Shown here in pieces: positions 30,510 to 43,660 of a DNA stretch of 64,000 bases. How positions within the stretch are numbered: the first letter of the stretch is position 1; each line of letters starts with the position of its first letter. This DNA comes from Branchiostoma floridae (Eukaryota; Chordata; Leptocardii; Amphioxiformes; Branchiostomatidae): positions 3,274,663 to 3,338,662 of the forward strand of contig NC_049982.1 in assembly GCF_000003815.2 (NCBI RefSeq), written 5' to 3'. The position numbers were made by a program, and so were the translations under genes. A model generated the notes under the pieces. The model was not told the DNA's origin. It worked only from the letters and a program-made list of their open reading frames with translations, and searched no databases.

Positions 30510-31555
30510 TCCCTATGCAAAACTTGCTAGCTACCCAATCCTGTCTGGCACCCAGGGTAGGAATTCCGGGAACCCCTGGCGATGGTTTCTAATCAAAGAG
30601 ACGACCTCTGTTAAGTCTTCTCCTGTGAATGCAAAATTAGGTACATGTGGTGTTGCACGTATTGAACATAGCACTTAGCCACTCGTGCAGGAATGTACAT
30701 TAAAGAACATTATCTATTTATTTATTGGTTTGGCTGATCGGAACACACAGCCAGGGCCCAACTAGCCTATGGCTATTACCCTGCTGACAAAAACAGAGAC
30801 AATACATATGGATTTGAACAGGATACTTATCAATAACAAATTCATTTCTTAACCTTGCCGCTATCTTTACGGTGCTGGGAGTGTAACCCGTCTGCCCAGT
30901 TCATGATTAGCGCACGCCGTGGAATTTTTACAGGGTCGGAATCTCAAAGGGCTACCTATAAAGACAGGCTGACAGAAACAGGCCCATACCTAGCAGACTG
31001 GTAAAAAAAGCCCTAAAGCCGACCAGAGGAGAATGGTGACCTGGTTAGCGATCCTTCTGTTATCAGCATGCGAGAGCTAGAGAGGTGCAATAGGGACAGA
31101 CTGTGCTGCACATGTGGGTATGGACCCTTACTGGTAATGTATGATACGTGTTGGACTATAAGCTGTGTCAAAGTCTTACACTTAAGTTAAGACCCAGACA
31201 GAAATGGTTTCTTTCCGTCCCGGCGACTTTCTGCCCTTCCGGTGTGCGCTATGCCGTGTCGAAAGTTGCAATCTGCGCCAGTCTCGACACCTTCAGTCTG
31301 CAGCGAAAACGACTTCATGTCAAATCACTTTGTTTTCTTTTCCTCAAACCATACCGCCTGTGTTGTAGAGATATGTAGATGTTTATTGAGCGTACATCTA
31401 AAACACATATATTCATTCCGAAAAGATAGGAACAAAATAGGGGTAAAGAAAATGAAACGAAAATAGAAAATTCTTCGAACACTAGCAAAGCTGGTTCTGT
31501 CCCCTTTCGCGACGAGCAAGGGCATTCCAGACGGCCCCCTAAGTTCACAACAACT
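30510..31555. other. No gene seen
   Basis: The region around 30715-30790 (GGCTGATCGGAACACACAGC, then CCAACTAGCCTATGGCTATT) resembles fragments near 3040 and 47530 and is probably dispersed repeat. No exon was supported. Confidence 0.35.
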
Positions 31556-31725
31556 AAGAACATTACGGACAGTCCCCTTCAGCTGAGCGGCGGGCGGCAA
31601 GCGTCCCACAACCAAGAACATTCCGGACGGTCCCCGTCAGCTGAGCGGCGGGCGGCAAGTGTCCCACAACCAAGAACATTCCGGACGGTCCCCGTCAGCT
31701 GAGCGGCGGGCGGCCAAGTGTCCCA
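31556..31725. repeat. 56-bp tandem repeat, 3 copies
   Basis: Unit: CAAGAACATTCCGGACGGTC then CCCGTCAGCTGAGCGGCGGGCGGCAAGTGTCCCACAAC. The copies are close to identical; the first is slightly diverged. Confidence 0.85.
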
Positions 31726-32229
31726 CTTAACCCCGTCTTGGACTCCGTGACGTCTAAGAAGAAAATCTACAAGGCGCCCACCTTTGTCAGCGCTGGTTGC
31801 CCTCCGTAACGTCATGAAAGCCCAGGGAAACTTTTGTGGAATAAAAGAAATAGACAGAAAAAGAAAAAAAAAAAAACAACGAAAAGAGACCCTAGTGAGG
31901 ATGGCAACCGCGCCGTGGTAAAATCCCTCTATCCTTTCTTCTGCCCGATATTTTCGTTCCCAGGGTTCCGTTTGTTTTGATGCCGTCCCACGCGCAACCG
32001 TGTTGACAACCGGAGACAGCTAACGCCTCCATCAGGGGGAAAACGATCCGCAGTGGCGGGGGAGGAAAACATGTTATTTATACTTTGGGGGACAACTTTG
32101 GGCCGTGGCCTGGGGTGGCCCTATCTGCCACTGGCACACGCGGCTTTTCAGGGTAAGTAAGGAGGTAACACAACCCTTTCCGCGGGCTGACTCCCCTTGC
32201 CATCATTCCTGATCACTCCTTTTTTGTAG
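31726..32229. other. No gene seen
   Basis: Contains a plus-strand ATG frame (32071-32152) with a hydrophobic start and a good GTAAGT donor but no downstream partner exon. Confidence 0.3.
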
Positions 32230-32757
32230 GCCCCGGAGCCGAGGAGCTGGCCTGTGTAGGCCCTGGAGCCGAGGAGCTGGCCTGTGTAGGCCCTCGAACC
32301 GAGGAGCTGGCCTGTGTAGGCCCTGGAGCCGAGGAGCTGGCCTGTGTAGGCCCTGGAGCCGAGGAGCTGGCCTGTGTAGGCCCTGGAGCCGAGGAGCTGG
32401 CCTGTGTAGGCCCTGGAGCCTCGGAGCTGGCCTGTGTAGGCCCTTGAGCCTAGGAGCTGGTCTGTGTAGGCCCTGGAGCCTCGGAGCTGGCCTGTGTAGG
32501 CCCTGGAGCCTCGGAGCTGGCCTGTGTAGGCCCTTGAGCCTAGGAGCTGGCCTGTGTAGGCCCTGGAGCCTCGGAGCTGGCCTGTGTAGGCCCTAGAGCT
32601 GGCCTGTGTAGGCCCGTAGAGCCGAGGAGCTGGCCTCGCCCTGTGTAGGCCCTGGAGCCTCGGAGCTGGCCTGTGTAGGCCCTAGAGCTGGCCTGTGTAG
32701 GCCCGTAGAGCCGAGGAGCTGGCCTCGCCCTGTGTAGGCCCTGGAGCCGAGGAGCTG
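32230..32757. repeat. 30-bp minisatellite, ~17 copies
   Basis: Unit: GGCCCTGGAGCCGAGGAGCT then GGCCTGTGTA. Two larger blocks around 32590 and 32690 are duplicates of a rearranged pair of units. A further diverged unit lies at 32847-32895, on the far side of the small putative exon, and a fragment at 33873-33890. Confidence 0.9.
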
Positions 32758-32792
32758 GCCTGCTTGACTCCTGTGTGACCTTGATTCTTTAC

Positions 32793-32838
32793 CTATCTGG
32801 TTGATGTAGTCAAAGAAGTCATTGCTACTCTTCTTAGC
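32793..32838 (-). CDS. Isolated small exon candidate (46 bp)
   Basis: A good acceptor (CTTATTGCAG) and donor (ATAG|GTAAAG) bracket an open frame reading AKKSSNDFFDYINQI. No flanking exon of matching phase was recognised, and I do not recognise the peptide. The minisatellite units on both sides suggest that the array grew around an intron-exon segment, as in the genes elsewhere in the window. It might belong to a short secreted peptide gene or be chance. Confidence 0.35.
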
Positions 32839-34148
32839 CTGCAATAAGTGTAGGAGCTGGCCCATGTACATGTATGTAGGCGCTGGAGCCGAGGAAAAGT
32901 CTAGCATCCAGGTCACATTTCAGCGAGATTATCGGTCTAGCCTCCTTAACAGCCTCTGTGATCGTGAGTCCGTAATGAAGAATAATGACGTACCAGCTGA
33001 GTTGGGGACTGGTGGGTTTGTCGTGCCCACGTGCACAGCGGGGTGCGCTGTGACACGAGGGGAGGTGAGACTGTGACGCGGCTTCAAGTTCGGGTGGTTC
33101 GGTGAAACCAGAAGCAGCTGTGACCCGTCATGACAGAATAACGCACTTCCTACAGGCTCAAGCGCTACGCTGCAATCACATAAAAACACGTAGGAAGGTG
33201 AATGTGACTGCACGGTCAGGCACCCTCGTCATGGTCTCTTCTTTACGTCTTAAAACTAGTACCTTGCGACGTTTGTTAGGGCATGATTATAACGTCATGC
33301 GATCATCGTACGATTTTGGATGCCATAGATTTTCAAGCAAGCTGTGACAGAACCAACCAACGAAAAGAAATCCTTTTGTTTAGTAAGATACTTTACAGGA
33401 AACGTGCATGGCTGTCTCCAAATTAGCATATGTGACCGCGACCTTAGTAACTGTTTACATCGCATAAAGCTGTGTACATGGCAAGTTTCAAACGTTACGT
33501 GAGAACAGGTGTGTAGAGTTATGTGCTTCGTCCTTGACGTTCTTGCGTGCGAACTTTGGTCACCTGGGCTGCCCCCACCGCCAAGTTCATGCGTGACGCA
33601 TCCCGGGCGGAATGCACGCCGTGCTCGGGCGCGAGTTTCACGGAACCAGCTGCGATGTACCTGGTGCATGTACATCTACATACGGGTTATCCCCCAAATA
33701 GCCTCACAAAGTGTGTGTGGGGGGGGGGGGGGGGGGGGGCAATCCGACCCGACACCATCCATACGTCCCAACTCGTCATCCGGCTGGAACTATTACTAAC
33801 GTTACGTCTCTGCCAAGTTCCCATGGGCATCCATGTACCAACTCCGAGGAGAGTACAGGCGACAAGTCCAGGCACTACACAGGCCAGCTCCACGGCTACA
33901 AAATGACCCCTAGGAAACTATAACACAGGCCCCCCACTAGACCGAGACACATGCCTGTGTAGCCCATGGACTCAGTCTGGCATCAAAACAAAACAATTAA
34001 CTCCTCATTCGGGCTCGAATTTCCCGCTTTCCCTGCCAAGTTCCCCCCATGATACTGGGTAACCTGTTAGGGAAGAATGTCGCAACACGAGCTCACAGTC
34101 GGGGCAAATCAGGATAATCCCCGGAGTGAAACCAAACGGTTGGACACG
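32839..34148. other. No gene seen; poly-G at 33719-33739
   Basis: Several open frames of 65-125 codons overlap on both strands without domain or splice support. A 21-G run lies at 33719-33739. Confidence 0.35.
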
Positions 34149-34545
34149 TGTATACTATACTATACTATACTATACTACACTATACTATACTATACTACAC
34201 TATACTATACTATACTATACTATACTACACTATACTATACTATACTATACTATACTATACTATACTAGTACAGCAGAGTAGAGTAGAGTAGAGTAGAGTA
34301 GAGTAGAGTAGAGTAGAGTAGAGTAGAGTAGAGTAGAGTAGTACTGGTACATTTTCCTGTGCAACGGTTGGGCACCTATCCGTGTATACTAGTATAGTAT
34401 AGTATAGTATAGTATGGTATGGTATGGTATAGTATAGTATAGTATAGTATAGTATAGTATAGTATAGTATAGTATAGTGTAGTGTAGTATAGTGTAGTAT
34501 AGTATGGTATAGTATAGTATAGTATAGTACAGTATATTATGTCAT
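34149..34545. repeat. Complementary pentanucleotide arrays
   Basis: (ACTAT)n at about 34149-34267, (GAGTA)n at 34271-34340 and (ATAGT)n at 34392-34540, with some GT or GG variants. The first and last are reverse complements, so together they can fold into a stem of over 100 bp with the GAGTA array in the loop. Confidence 0.9.
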
Positions 34546-36865
34546 ACCTTTGACGCGAAAACGTTCATTACGGGTGTTCCGGATTGTGTGATAACTTCCG
34601 TATCGCACAGGTTCGAAAGTTGTATCACACAGGATTCCTTAGAGTAAATCGAACCATTTCGAGCGGGCGAATACCTGATTCGGACGTTACAACATTGCTG
34701 TTGTAACACTTTTTGTTCGAGGGCACCAAATTTGTTCAACTTCTGGCACATTTTGCATCAAAACATGGGTTTTCTCACGTGGGTATGACAGAAATAAAAT
34801 ACAACACGGTGTATTCCGCATCACCCTCGGTCCCAGCCCTCCCGCGGGTCGGATCACCCTCCGGCCTTCGGGCGTTTTTCAATTCTGTACGGTTGTTTGT
34901 GTTTCTGAGCTTAACGAGTCATATAGAAAACGGTACAAAATAGAAAGCTCGATAAAAACGTCTAAAACCGTCAGAAACAGCCTGGGCCTAACCTCTGCTT
35001 GGAGAGCAGATAATATCTACCTGTAATACAGACTAGGTTGAGATAACCTGGCGGGGATTCCATCGGAAGTACATGACACAACCGACAATTCACATTCTAC
35101 AGCAACCATTTAGGTCATCAATCTCAACATAGCTTTAATAATATAATTTGGCTGACACATTCGACACTGCGTGTCCGTAAAACAAGGTCACTTCGTTACC
35201 CAGTCTCACGTCTCACAAAGTCGAGAACGTCGGCTGTAATAGTTGAGAAGATTTATTGGCGACCTCCGCAGCTGGGTATTAAGTTCTGCCCGTACGTTCC
35301 GAATGAAACTGTATCGTAGCATACTTCAACAAGGCTAGGTGACCTTGAGAACAAAGTTTGATCCCTAAAATCGCGCGAGGATCGAGGCCAATAATGTGTG
35401 ACCTGACAATACTGTCATTCAGAACTCGCAGGCTCGTTGGCCGTACCAAGAATGGACCGATCCTGTCGAACGCCATATCGAACTATTTTATTTCCAAAAC
35501 CTCCGTCAAAAACTGCCCCCCCCCCCCCAACCCTGGGACAAAAATGGCTATTTATTGACGGAGGTGTTCGAAATGGAACCATGATCGAACAGGGGGAGGA
35601 GTTTTGGGATTGGTCCATAGGGCCGATACAGAAACCTTTTTACACAAAAACTGTAGGCCTAACTCGAGAGATGGTGGATCTGATCAACGATAACTACCGC
35701 TAATCGCAGCAGAATCTGGAGCGGTGGAATGTGGAAAATGTCGCCGACTCCTCATTAGATACAGGTCGTTAGTCCGGGAGAAAACAAGGCCCCGATGGAC
35801 GCTTAGGTTTGGTTTGGGCGGACTTTAATCCGTCACAAGTTTCCCCATACCTGCCTCCATACGGGGCAGTTAATGTACCCGCCCCGCCCCCCCCCCCCCC
35901 CCGTTATAGACCCCCTAATGGTACCCCCCTTATGGGCTGTTTTGATAGGTTATAGTTACTGCATGGTCCCAAATAAAGACTGAAGACTTGACCCGTGACG
36001 GCTGGGGGTAGTGAGAGCCCGGCCGGCCACATACATCGCACGGTTTACTGGTACCCTGATGGGGATTTCAGGCGAGGTAACCTGAAAATCGTCGAAACAC
36101 ATGAGCCATGTTTCATAGGATAATATGAATTTTTGACACAACCTGTCCTGTTCTGAGCTGGTATTACCGGTAGGTACTTAGAAGCATAGCGCCGTACGGC
36201 GTACGTTTGGGAAGTGTCGGACACAAGAGTCTAAACATGTATAGCCGCGGTCACAAAAACGTCGCAGGTGAACATACCGTCATACGATGGGTTCAGAAGA
36301 GCGTACTACATCAATTGCAGGTGATCTCTGTTAAATCGTGGGTAAAATTAGCGTTCGGGGATGGATCGTCCTACGTCTACGACGAAAAATGCACTTGACA
36401 TGAATTTTTAACATGTACAATATTTCTACATCGTCGTAAGAATTCTATTGCGTCATGGCAGGCATCACTACAAACAAACAAACTACAGCCCTTTTTTCTA
36501 CTACTGAATTCTACTGATGATAAGAAAAATCAACAAATTTCGACCACATTCAGACATTGGCATCCTGATAGCCTGAGTTCTCCCTGGTACTGGCTATATT
36601 GTTGAAAACAGGGACCATCAGATCATCACGCTAGCAACCAGAGAACAGCGCTCCCGTCCTAGAAGCTGTATACAAGGCTATACTAGTATTTTGAAGGTGT
36701 CAGATCCGGCATCACGCGCTGGTCGTACATATGGATGTTTGATGACTATATATACGTGGGTTCATAATTATATAATATGACTATCTCTGGGGTCAGTTTG
36801 CAGATGGCTCACCGAAAGAAAATTTTTCACCAGCAGGGGAATCCAGGGACAGGTCGATTTACCTT
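34546..36865. other. No gene seen; poly-C at 35516-35528 and 35887-35902
   Basis: The stretch 34960-35010 (CCTAACCTCTGCTTGGAGAG) resembles the reverse complement of 44830-44920, indicating a dispersed repeat. Two C runs are present. An inverted pair near 35490-35560 (CCTCCGTCAA...TTGACGGAGG) forms a short hairpin around the C run. No exon was supported. Confidence 0.4.
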
Positions 36866-37390
36866 CGAGGATGGTCCTCACCCCGGAGGATGGTCCTCGC
36901 CCCGGAGGATGGTCCTCACCCCGGAGGATGGTCCTCACCCCGGAGGATGGTCCTCACCCCGGAGGATGGTCCTCCCCCGGAGGATGGTACTCACCCCGGA
37001 GGATGGTCCTCCCCCGGAGGATGGTACTCACCCCGGAGGATGGTCCTCACCCCGGAGGATGGTCCTCGCCCCAGAGGATGGTCCTCACCCCGGAGGATGG
37101 TCCTCACCCCGGAGGATGGTCCTCGCCCCGGAGGATGGTCCTCACCCCGGAGGATGGTCCTCACCCCAGAGGATGGTCCTCACCCCGGAGGATGGTCCTC
37201 CCCCGGAGGATGGTACTCACCCCGGAGGATGGTCCTCACCCCGGAGGATGGTCCTCGCCCCGGAGGATGGTACTCACCCCGGAGGATGGTCCTCACGCCG
37301 GAGGATGCCTCACGCCGGAGGATGACTCACCCCGGAGGATGTCCTCACCCCGGAGGATGGTCCTCACGCCGGAGGATGGTCCTCACGCCG
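36866..37390. repeat. 19-bp minisatellite, ~27 copies
   Basis: Unit: GGATGGTCCTCACCCCGGA. Since 19 is not a multiple of three, long frames of Pro/Gly/Trp-rich nonsense appear in all three forward frames (up to 217 codons). Copies vary chiefly in TCC/TAC and CAC/CGC/CCC. Confidence 0.95.
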
Positions 37391-40300
37391 GCGTAAGGTC
37401 TACATGTATAACAACTACTTACAGTACAACTAAACACACATATGCCATCGCAGTTACTCCGTGTAGTGTCCGTGACCGGGTCTTTTTCAAGACAGGGAGG
37501 TTATTATCATTATTTCAATATTAATCTTGGAGGATCATCATTTCATGACTTCTTTACTCCTTTCTGTATGTTCTTGTTTCTCCAGGTCGCTGACCGAGTC
37601 CCAGTTTCCGGACGGACACAGGACGGCTTCAGCACGCCGCAGACGGGCCAGCTTGTTGTGATTTCCGTGTTATTCTCGTCCCCAGGCAGAACCGGCCCGC
37701 TGTCGTGTTTGGTTAGAGAAGACGAGGCGGAAGAAAGACGACCAAACACCGGCCCAGATGCCCGCCGATACCTGACACAGATTCGGCAGTACAGCGCGCA
37801 GCTCCGGCAAGTTAGAGCTACGGTGTTCACAACAGTGTATCACAGCAGATGTGGTGTCAGTGCCTGTTCTGAACGGTAAACACGTATTCAGCCTTTCCTC
37901 AGTTCCTTTACACACCTCCTTTCAGTTTCACGAGTATATATGTGCCTTCCGTCGGCCAATATTGACCATGGTTAAACCCTCATTCACATTAACTCTACAG
38001 TACACAGCCCCATTAGAGACTGACAAGAAGTAGCAACTCAGGAAAAGTTCCTGCCACACTAGTAGGAAACGAAATGATACTCATCAGGCCCAGGGTTATC
38101 ATCCAGGCAGGTTCTGCCCTTCTAGGGCGTTTTCTCTCATATCGCCGTTTTCTTACCTACCGTTTGCTGCCCCTTGCCAAATAGAAAGACGTCGAACTAT
38201 TATAAAAACTGAAAGATGCAAGCCGACGCCACACATCTGTTTGGAGCTGATCCCCGATCTTGTTTTTCGCGCCAGAAATAGCAGGCCTGACCTTTGACTT
38301 GTAGTATACGTGTAAATGTGTTGCCCCAGCCGGGACGGATTCACCCCCGCATTCTCGTCCTGTAACCATGGAAACGGCACCGCAGGGCGGGAGTTTCAGC
38401 CCTACACTGTGCGGCGCACCTGTGACGTCAGAACTAAACCCGTAGATGTGTCAGTCCAGCTGAGACAGGTATTCATCTCAGGCATCTCCACATTGTCCGC
38501 ATGTAACCATGGAAACGGCACCGCGGGGTCACCTGTAGTCTTCACCAGACTGATAAACAAAAGTAGAAATTAGCTACATGCTACATTAGCTAAATAGGTT
38601 GACTGATTAAAAGTCGTTTATTGAATAAAATGTGTCGACTGTAGCCCGAAGCCTCAAGAAGGCTCTTCGGATCGGCCATTTTGGATCAGTGTTCGGTTTC
38701 TCCAACTCACAACAACGCCCCCAAAGAGCCTGCTGTGGAGGTTACTGGAATCCCCCTCATGTTGACGATGCCTTTTGTTACAACCTCTATACACACGCCT
38801 GGCGAGACTACCGGTGCCTCTCGCAAAGCAGAGGTGGAGAGGTGAAAGCCGCAGAGAACCAGGAGCTTGGCATATTTGCCCTCGCCTGGCAGTCGCTCCC
38901 TTTCCACATCAGGTGCAATGGCCTAGCGAGTTGAGTGGTCGCCTTGCATTCGGTAGATCAACATGTCACATACTGCTTTCTCTGCTAAGCACAATTACAC
39001 CACTACCAGCCTACCACTAGCACCCTGCCGTATAGTGATTTGCTGTGAGGCCCAAGGGCTTCAATTTCAAATCGGAGATGGGCGCAGTCATAGGCGCCAT
39101 CATGTGTGGTGCGTCTAGTCAGGACGACTAGCCACTCTTGTGTCGGGCGCTCCTTTACCCTTTATAACGAGAGCCTCCGGTTTGTGGATACGTCATCGTG
39201 AAACGTTGCTTATTTACTTCGCTCTGCCGGACTCAAATAACAGCGGCGTCAGGCTGAAACAAACCCCGCCACTTGTATAGTGTATCACGACGGGAAGCGA
39301 AGAACCTGCATGGAGACCAGCGGTGCGAGATAAATCACTACATTTGTGGGAAACGGCTAGCCTCTGCCATGTTGTTGTTGTTGTTGTTGTTGTTGTCTAC
39401 ATGATCACTTGGTACTTCTCATTCATGGTGCTTCCTGGATGTTGGTGATTCTCCTCTGGTACTTTGCGTATTCGTGTTTCTGGACTGACTTGCTTACTAG
39501 TAACTCCCCTCATTGAATATTGATGTTAATTCAATGTAGTTGGACAGCGCTTGTTACATCCTCTCGTTTATTTCTTCAGTTAGGTCGTCTCTCATTCCCG
39601 CCAGTGTTATAATGTCCACTGTTCTATCTTCGTGTGTTATGTTGTAGGTTTGCTACCGGAGGAGTTGGCCGGCGCTGGAAAAATAATACAAATTGGCCAA
39701 ATAAGACAGAAAACACGCCAGAGGAGTTAAGTAGTTAGATGGCCGTGGAGATGTTTGCGACCTGAGATTCCGTCAGGCCGGCCAACACTCCTAGGCCAAT
39801 TAACTCTTACTTGGCTTTTATTCCTAACTTGGCTAGAGTCCCCTTATTCGCACAGGCGGGGGTCTTGTAGAGACTAGGAAACAGCGGTGCGAGATAAATC
39901 ACGACCTTCGTGAGAAACAGCAGTGAGAGATAAATCATGACCTAGTTTCTGTCACACAGTTGTCATGGCGGCTTGTTTTGATTGGTTCACCCGTAAAGCA
40001 AAGGTCATGTCGGGCGTGACAGGCAAACATGGCCGCTAAGTATCACATGTCACAGAACCGATCAACTCATCAATGTCATCATCATCATCATAACTGAAAA
40101 ACTACAGAGGGTTATACTCAGGTGCGACATGAAAAATCCTGTTCTAACTTGCGTAGTGGGTTAAGTCCTGCCCGTACAGCACAGAAATGTATATTATTAG
40201 AAACTAAAAGAAAAGATTAGATTACTCACTACATGTCAGTATGATGGACAGCTCAATCCCCAAAGACCAGAGATGTCTATCAAACATACCTAGCTGACGA

Positions 40301-43071
40301 CTCAGTCTCTGCTCTAACTCTAAACCACAGGCAGGCGTTACAGCCCAGTTTACACACCTAACCTACTAAAGACTCTGCTCCACTCTGTCTACTCTACTCT
40401 ACTCTTATTCAAACACGCGTCAATAAATGCACAATTCTCAAGTACATGGGCAGAGTTAACGAGCGACTAGCCATAATGGATTTGATTTGATTTATTAAAA
40501 ATAGCAAAACAGTACAATACCCGTGGATCACAGGCAGCTGTAGGCTGGTTTTGTGATCCAAACATCAAAATGATCAATATGTAATAAGTACTTTACATGT
40601 AACATTAATGCACTAAGAAGCTGGAGCATGCTAGCATTGAGTTAAACCATGTTAACCATCCTCCCTGTTAACATCTGGTATCTGACAGCTCAGGCACTTT
40701 GCATGTCAGACATTGAAACAAATCATGTCTGTCCAATATACATCAATTCTTACTTATATACATCTATAACTATATTCATCTATCCAGGGTGATCAATATA
40801 TTCTCGACCTGGCCTCAGCCAGAAAAAAAAGGTCAATTTAATTTCGAGGCGCAGCTTCGTAGTATGAAGCCTTTTATCAATATAACCATTGCAGGAATTG
40901 TTAGTACTTTCCAGGCAGCGTCTTTTTGAAAATCAGTAGGTAAGTTTAGGAGAAAAACGATTGTGAACTGTGATCAGACACGTGTGGGTCGAGTTCCCCG
41001 TGCCGTACACTCTTGAGAGACATCGTCAAAATGTTTGTTAAGGATTCTCTTCGTATCTTAAAGAGAAAGAGGTGAGTGTCTGACTTTCAGCAGAGCAAGT
41101 TGACCCGCACAACTCAGGTCGCAGCTCAATTGCCCATGCATTTTTTCTTCTCCCTTTAATACTATCGTTACTGGGTGTCACCTGCAAAGTAATATTGAAA
41201 ATAATTTAAATTTTGGTCCACAATCAAAAGGCTTTATACTTGACATCAATGCTTCGAAATCAGAGTTATTCTTATTATTTCTGGGTAAGGCCCAGAACTA
41301 ACTGCTCATCCGTAATGTCCGGCTATACGGATGTTCTACATAACGACTTAAACCCCCCGAAGTTGAGCACGTTGTTCTCCACCCGCGACTCGAATCGAGT
41401 TCAAGTCCAGGCTAGATAAACATTTGGCAACACGAAGCACGACACATGAAGCGGGCCGAGACTGCCTGGCCGGGAGTCAAACACGACAGTGTACAGTAGA
41501 GTACAATAGAGTAGAGTAGAGTAGAGTAGAGTGGTACAATAGTCTACGGTGTCCCTACGAAATATTTGTATCTTGGGTCGGATACAATGACACCATCTTC
41601 GGGACTCCGTGGATCGAGTACCGACTCCAATGGCCGACCGACTCCTCTAGCGCACTATTGACGGTATTTGTCCCATTTCTGCTATCAGATCCGCGGAGCC
41701 TGGTAGAGGCTACAGTTCCTCGGTCCCAGGGCCAACATTCATTCCCCACCTAAAATTTTACCACAACCCTGAAGAACAGGCTCCATTGAACTAGAAGTAG
41801 AACTAAGTTAGAGTTTCCTTGGAGGCATGTCGGTCCTGAAGCCTTGGAGGCCCCTGGCCCCGGCGTCGAGACTTAGAGTCCCCTGGACAGGCTTTTCTTG
41901 TATTTACTTGGGATTCACCACAAAACAAGGCTCATGGAGCCACTCAAGCGTTTTGGGTTACAATGCTAAGGCTAAGCTTAGAGTCACCTGGAACGGCCTG
42001 GCTCCAGGCTAACAACTAACAAGTCCCCTGGAACAGCCCGCGGCGTCCAGGCTAGGTCCTCTCTCCCAACACAAGCGGACATGTGCGGTGATGCGGCTCG
42101 CAGAACCGGTCAGGAGTCAGAGAAACGCAAACCCTTCAACAATCTACAGAACCACGAACGTTTCCAGACAGCCGCGCCAACAGCAGCGGAGAGAAGGAAG
42201 ACCTGCTTCACCCCACGCCCCCAGTGTACTACAGGACAACAGATCTACACGGGCTTTAACACAATACTGTCTTTCATAAACTTGGCATTGGAGCTGGCTC
42301 TACGTTTTCAAACCATCAAAAGCTATAACCATTGTCTATGCATCTCTGTTGTATTTGTGACGGACGTGTGTACGAACTAATATCAAAACGGAGAGAGAAA
42401 GAGAGAGTACATCGGGCGCTAATTTGTCTGTCAGTAAATAAATAACGAGAACCAGAGAATGCGGGGAACAGTCGCCATCACATATTTACCAGCCTCCGCC
42501 GCAAACCTGCCAAACTCTACGTCCTTCAGGAAGAACCGCGCACCGACAACCTCGGCGTCGGACCTTCAAACACAGTCCTGGCGATAACCCAACACGTCGC
42601 GCGGGAAAAGGTGAGCCTTACCGTTCGGATGGACCCTGATGTCGGTGAGAGATAGTCCCGCACGATCCTGCAGAGATGGCGGGCTGACTGCCGCGGTGCT
42701 GTCCCTGTGTGTTGTGCGGGCACGGGGGGCGTACTGGGGCCGCCGCTATCTCATTTCACACAGACCATTTCGATTAGCAGAATGGAGAAAGTAAAGGAGA
42801 AAGGGTCTCACGTCCGGGGACCGTCCAGGGGTGTCTGACAGGGTGGCGTGATGGGGAGGAGTCATTGTTGAAGGGATGAGGAGGTATCCGCAAGGTGTAT
42901 AGTACAGCAGGGTAGATTTTCACTATTGTGAATATGTAATGTTTGACTTCTAAACGATAATTCTTTGTTGGGCTGAAATTCCACAACTTTGTCTCTTCTG
43001 GCAAGTTGTACCGTATATTCATGATTGGCGAAGCCAAGCCCAGACAGAGTGAGGCGGACAGACAGAGACAA
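37391..43071. other. Mostly intergenic; weak exon candidates
   Basis: A plus-strand open frame at 37587-37879, after a TTTCTCCAG acceptor-like site, reads GPDARRYLTQIRQYSAQLRQ before a possible GTTAGA donor; the spacing of RY, R and Y faintly recalls NPY-family peptides, but no signal peptide or amidation site is attached. Other items: (GTT)8 near 39373, a dispersed fragment at 41893-41962 shared with 3222-3286, short (GAGTA)n near 41510. Nothing else was supported. Confidence 0.3.
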
Positions 43072-43660
43072 GAGATGGGCGGACAGAAAGACATGCGGAC
43101 AGACGGACAGACAGACGGACAGAGGCACAGCAGTTCCAGTGGAGGTGAGGACAATACATGTAATAGCTTTCGACAACATGACATCTGACCGACCGACAGA
43201 CAGACAGACGGGGACATAGTAGAGGCGTCCACAGAACTTCATTGGAAGTGAGGACAGTTCTGTCTCTCCGCAACAAGACATCTGAAGGACAGACAGACAG
43301 ACAGACAGACAGATAGACGCACGGACAGACAGACAGATAGACAGACAGACAGACGTGGACACAGTCGAGGCTTCCGTAGAAACGAGGACAGCTCTGTCCC
43401 TCGGTAACAAGACATCTGAAGGACCGACAGACAGACAGACAGATAGACGCACAGACAGACAGACAGACGTGGACACAGTCGAGGCTTCCGTAGAAACGAG
43501 GACAGCTCTGTCCCTCGGTAACAAGACATCTGAAGGACAGACAGACATACAGATAGACGCACGGACAGACAGACAGACAGATAGAAATATGGACAGACGG
43601 GGACACAGTCGAGGCTTCCATAGAAACGAGGACAGCTCTGTCCCTCGGTAATCTGACACC
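43072..43660. repeat. GACA microsatellite inside a ~115-bp repeat
   Basis: Four tandem copies of a unit with GGACACAGTCGAGGCTTCCG, GTCCCTCGGTAACAAGACAT and a tail of (GACA)n with GATAGACGCACG. The Cys/Leu/Ser-rich minus-strand frame (up to 265 codons, CLSVCLSV) is the translation of GACA repeats and is not a gene. Confidence 0.9.

Noticed and set aside
31033-31080. MVTWLAILLLSACES, a signal-peptide-like start
   Set aside because: Stops after 15 codons with no donor before the stop.
32071-32152. Plus-strand ATG with hydrophobic start (MLFILWGTTLGRGLGW) and GTAAGT donor
   Set aside because: No downstream exon in phase could be found, so chance is more likely than a first exon.
36777-37524. 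Long Pro/Gly/Trp-rich open frames up to 217 codons
   Set aside because: Translation of a 19-bp minisatellite; all three frames give the same repeated residues.
42774-43659. Cys/Leu/Ser-rich frames of up to 265 codons on the minus strand
   Set aside because: They are the reading of (GACA)n and its 115-bp higher unit.
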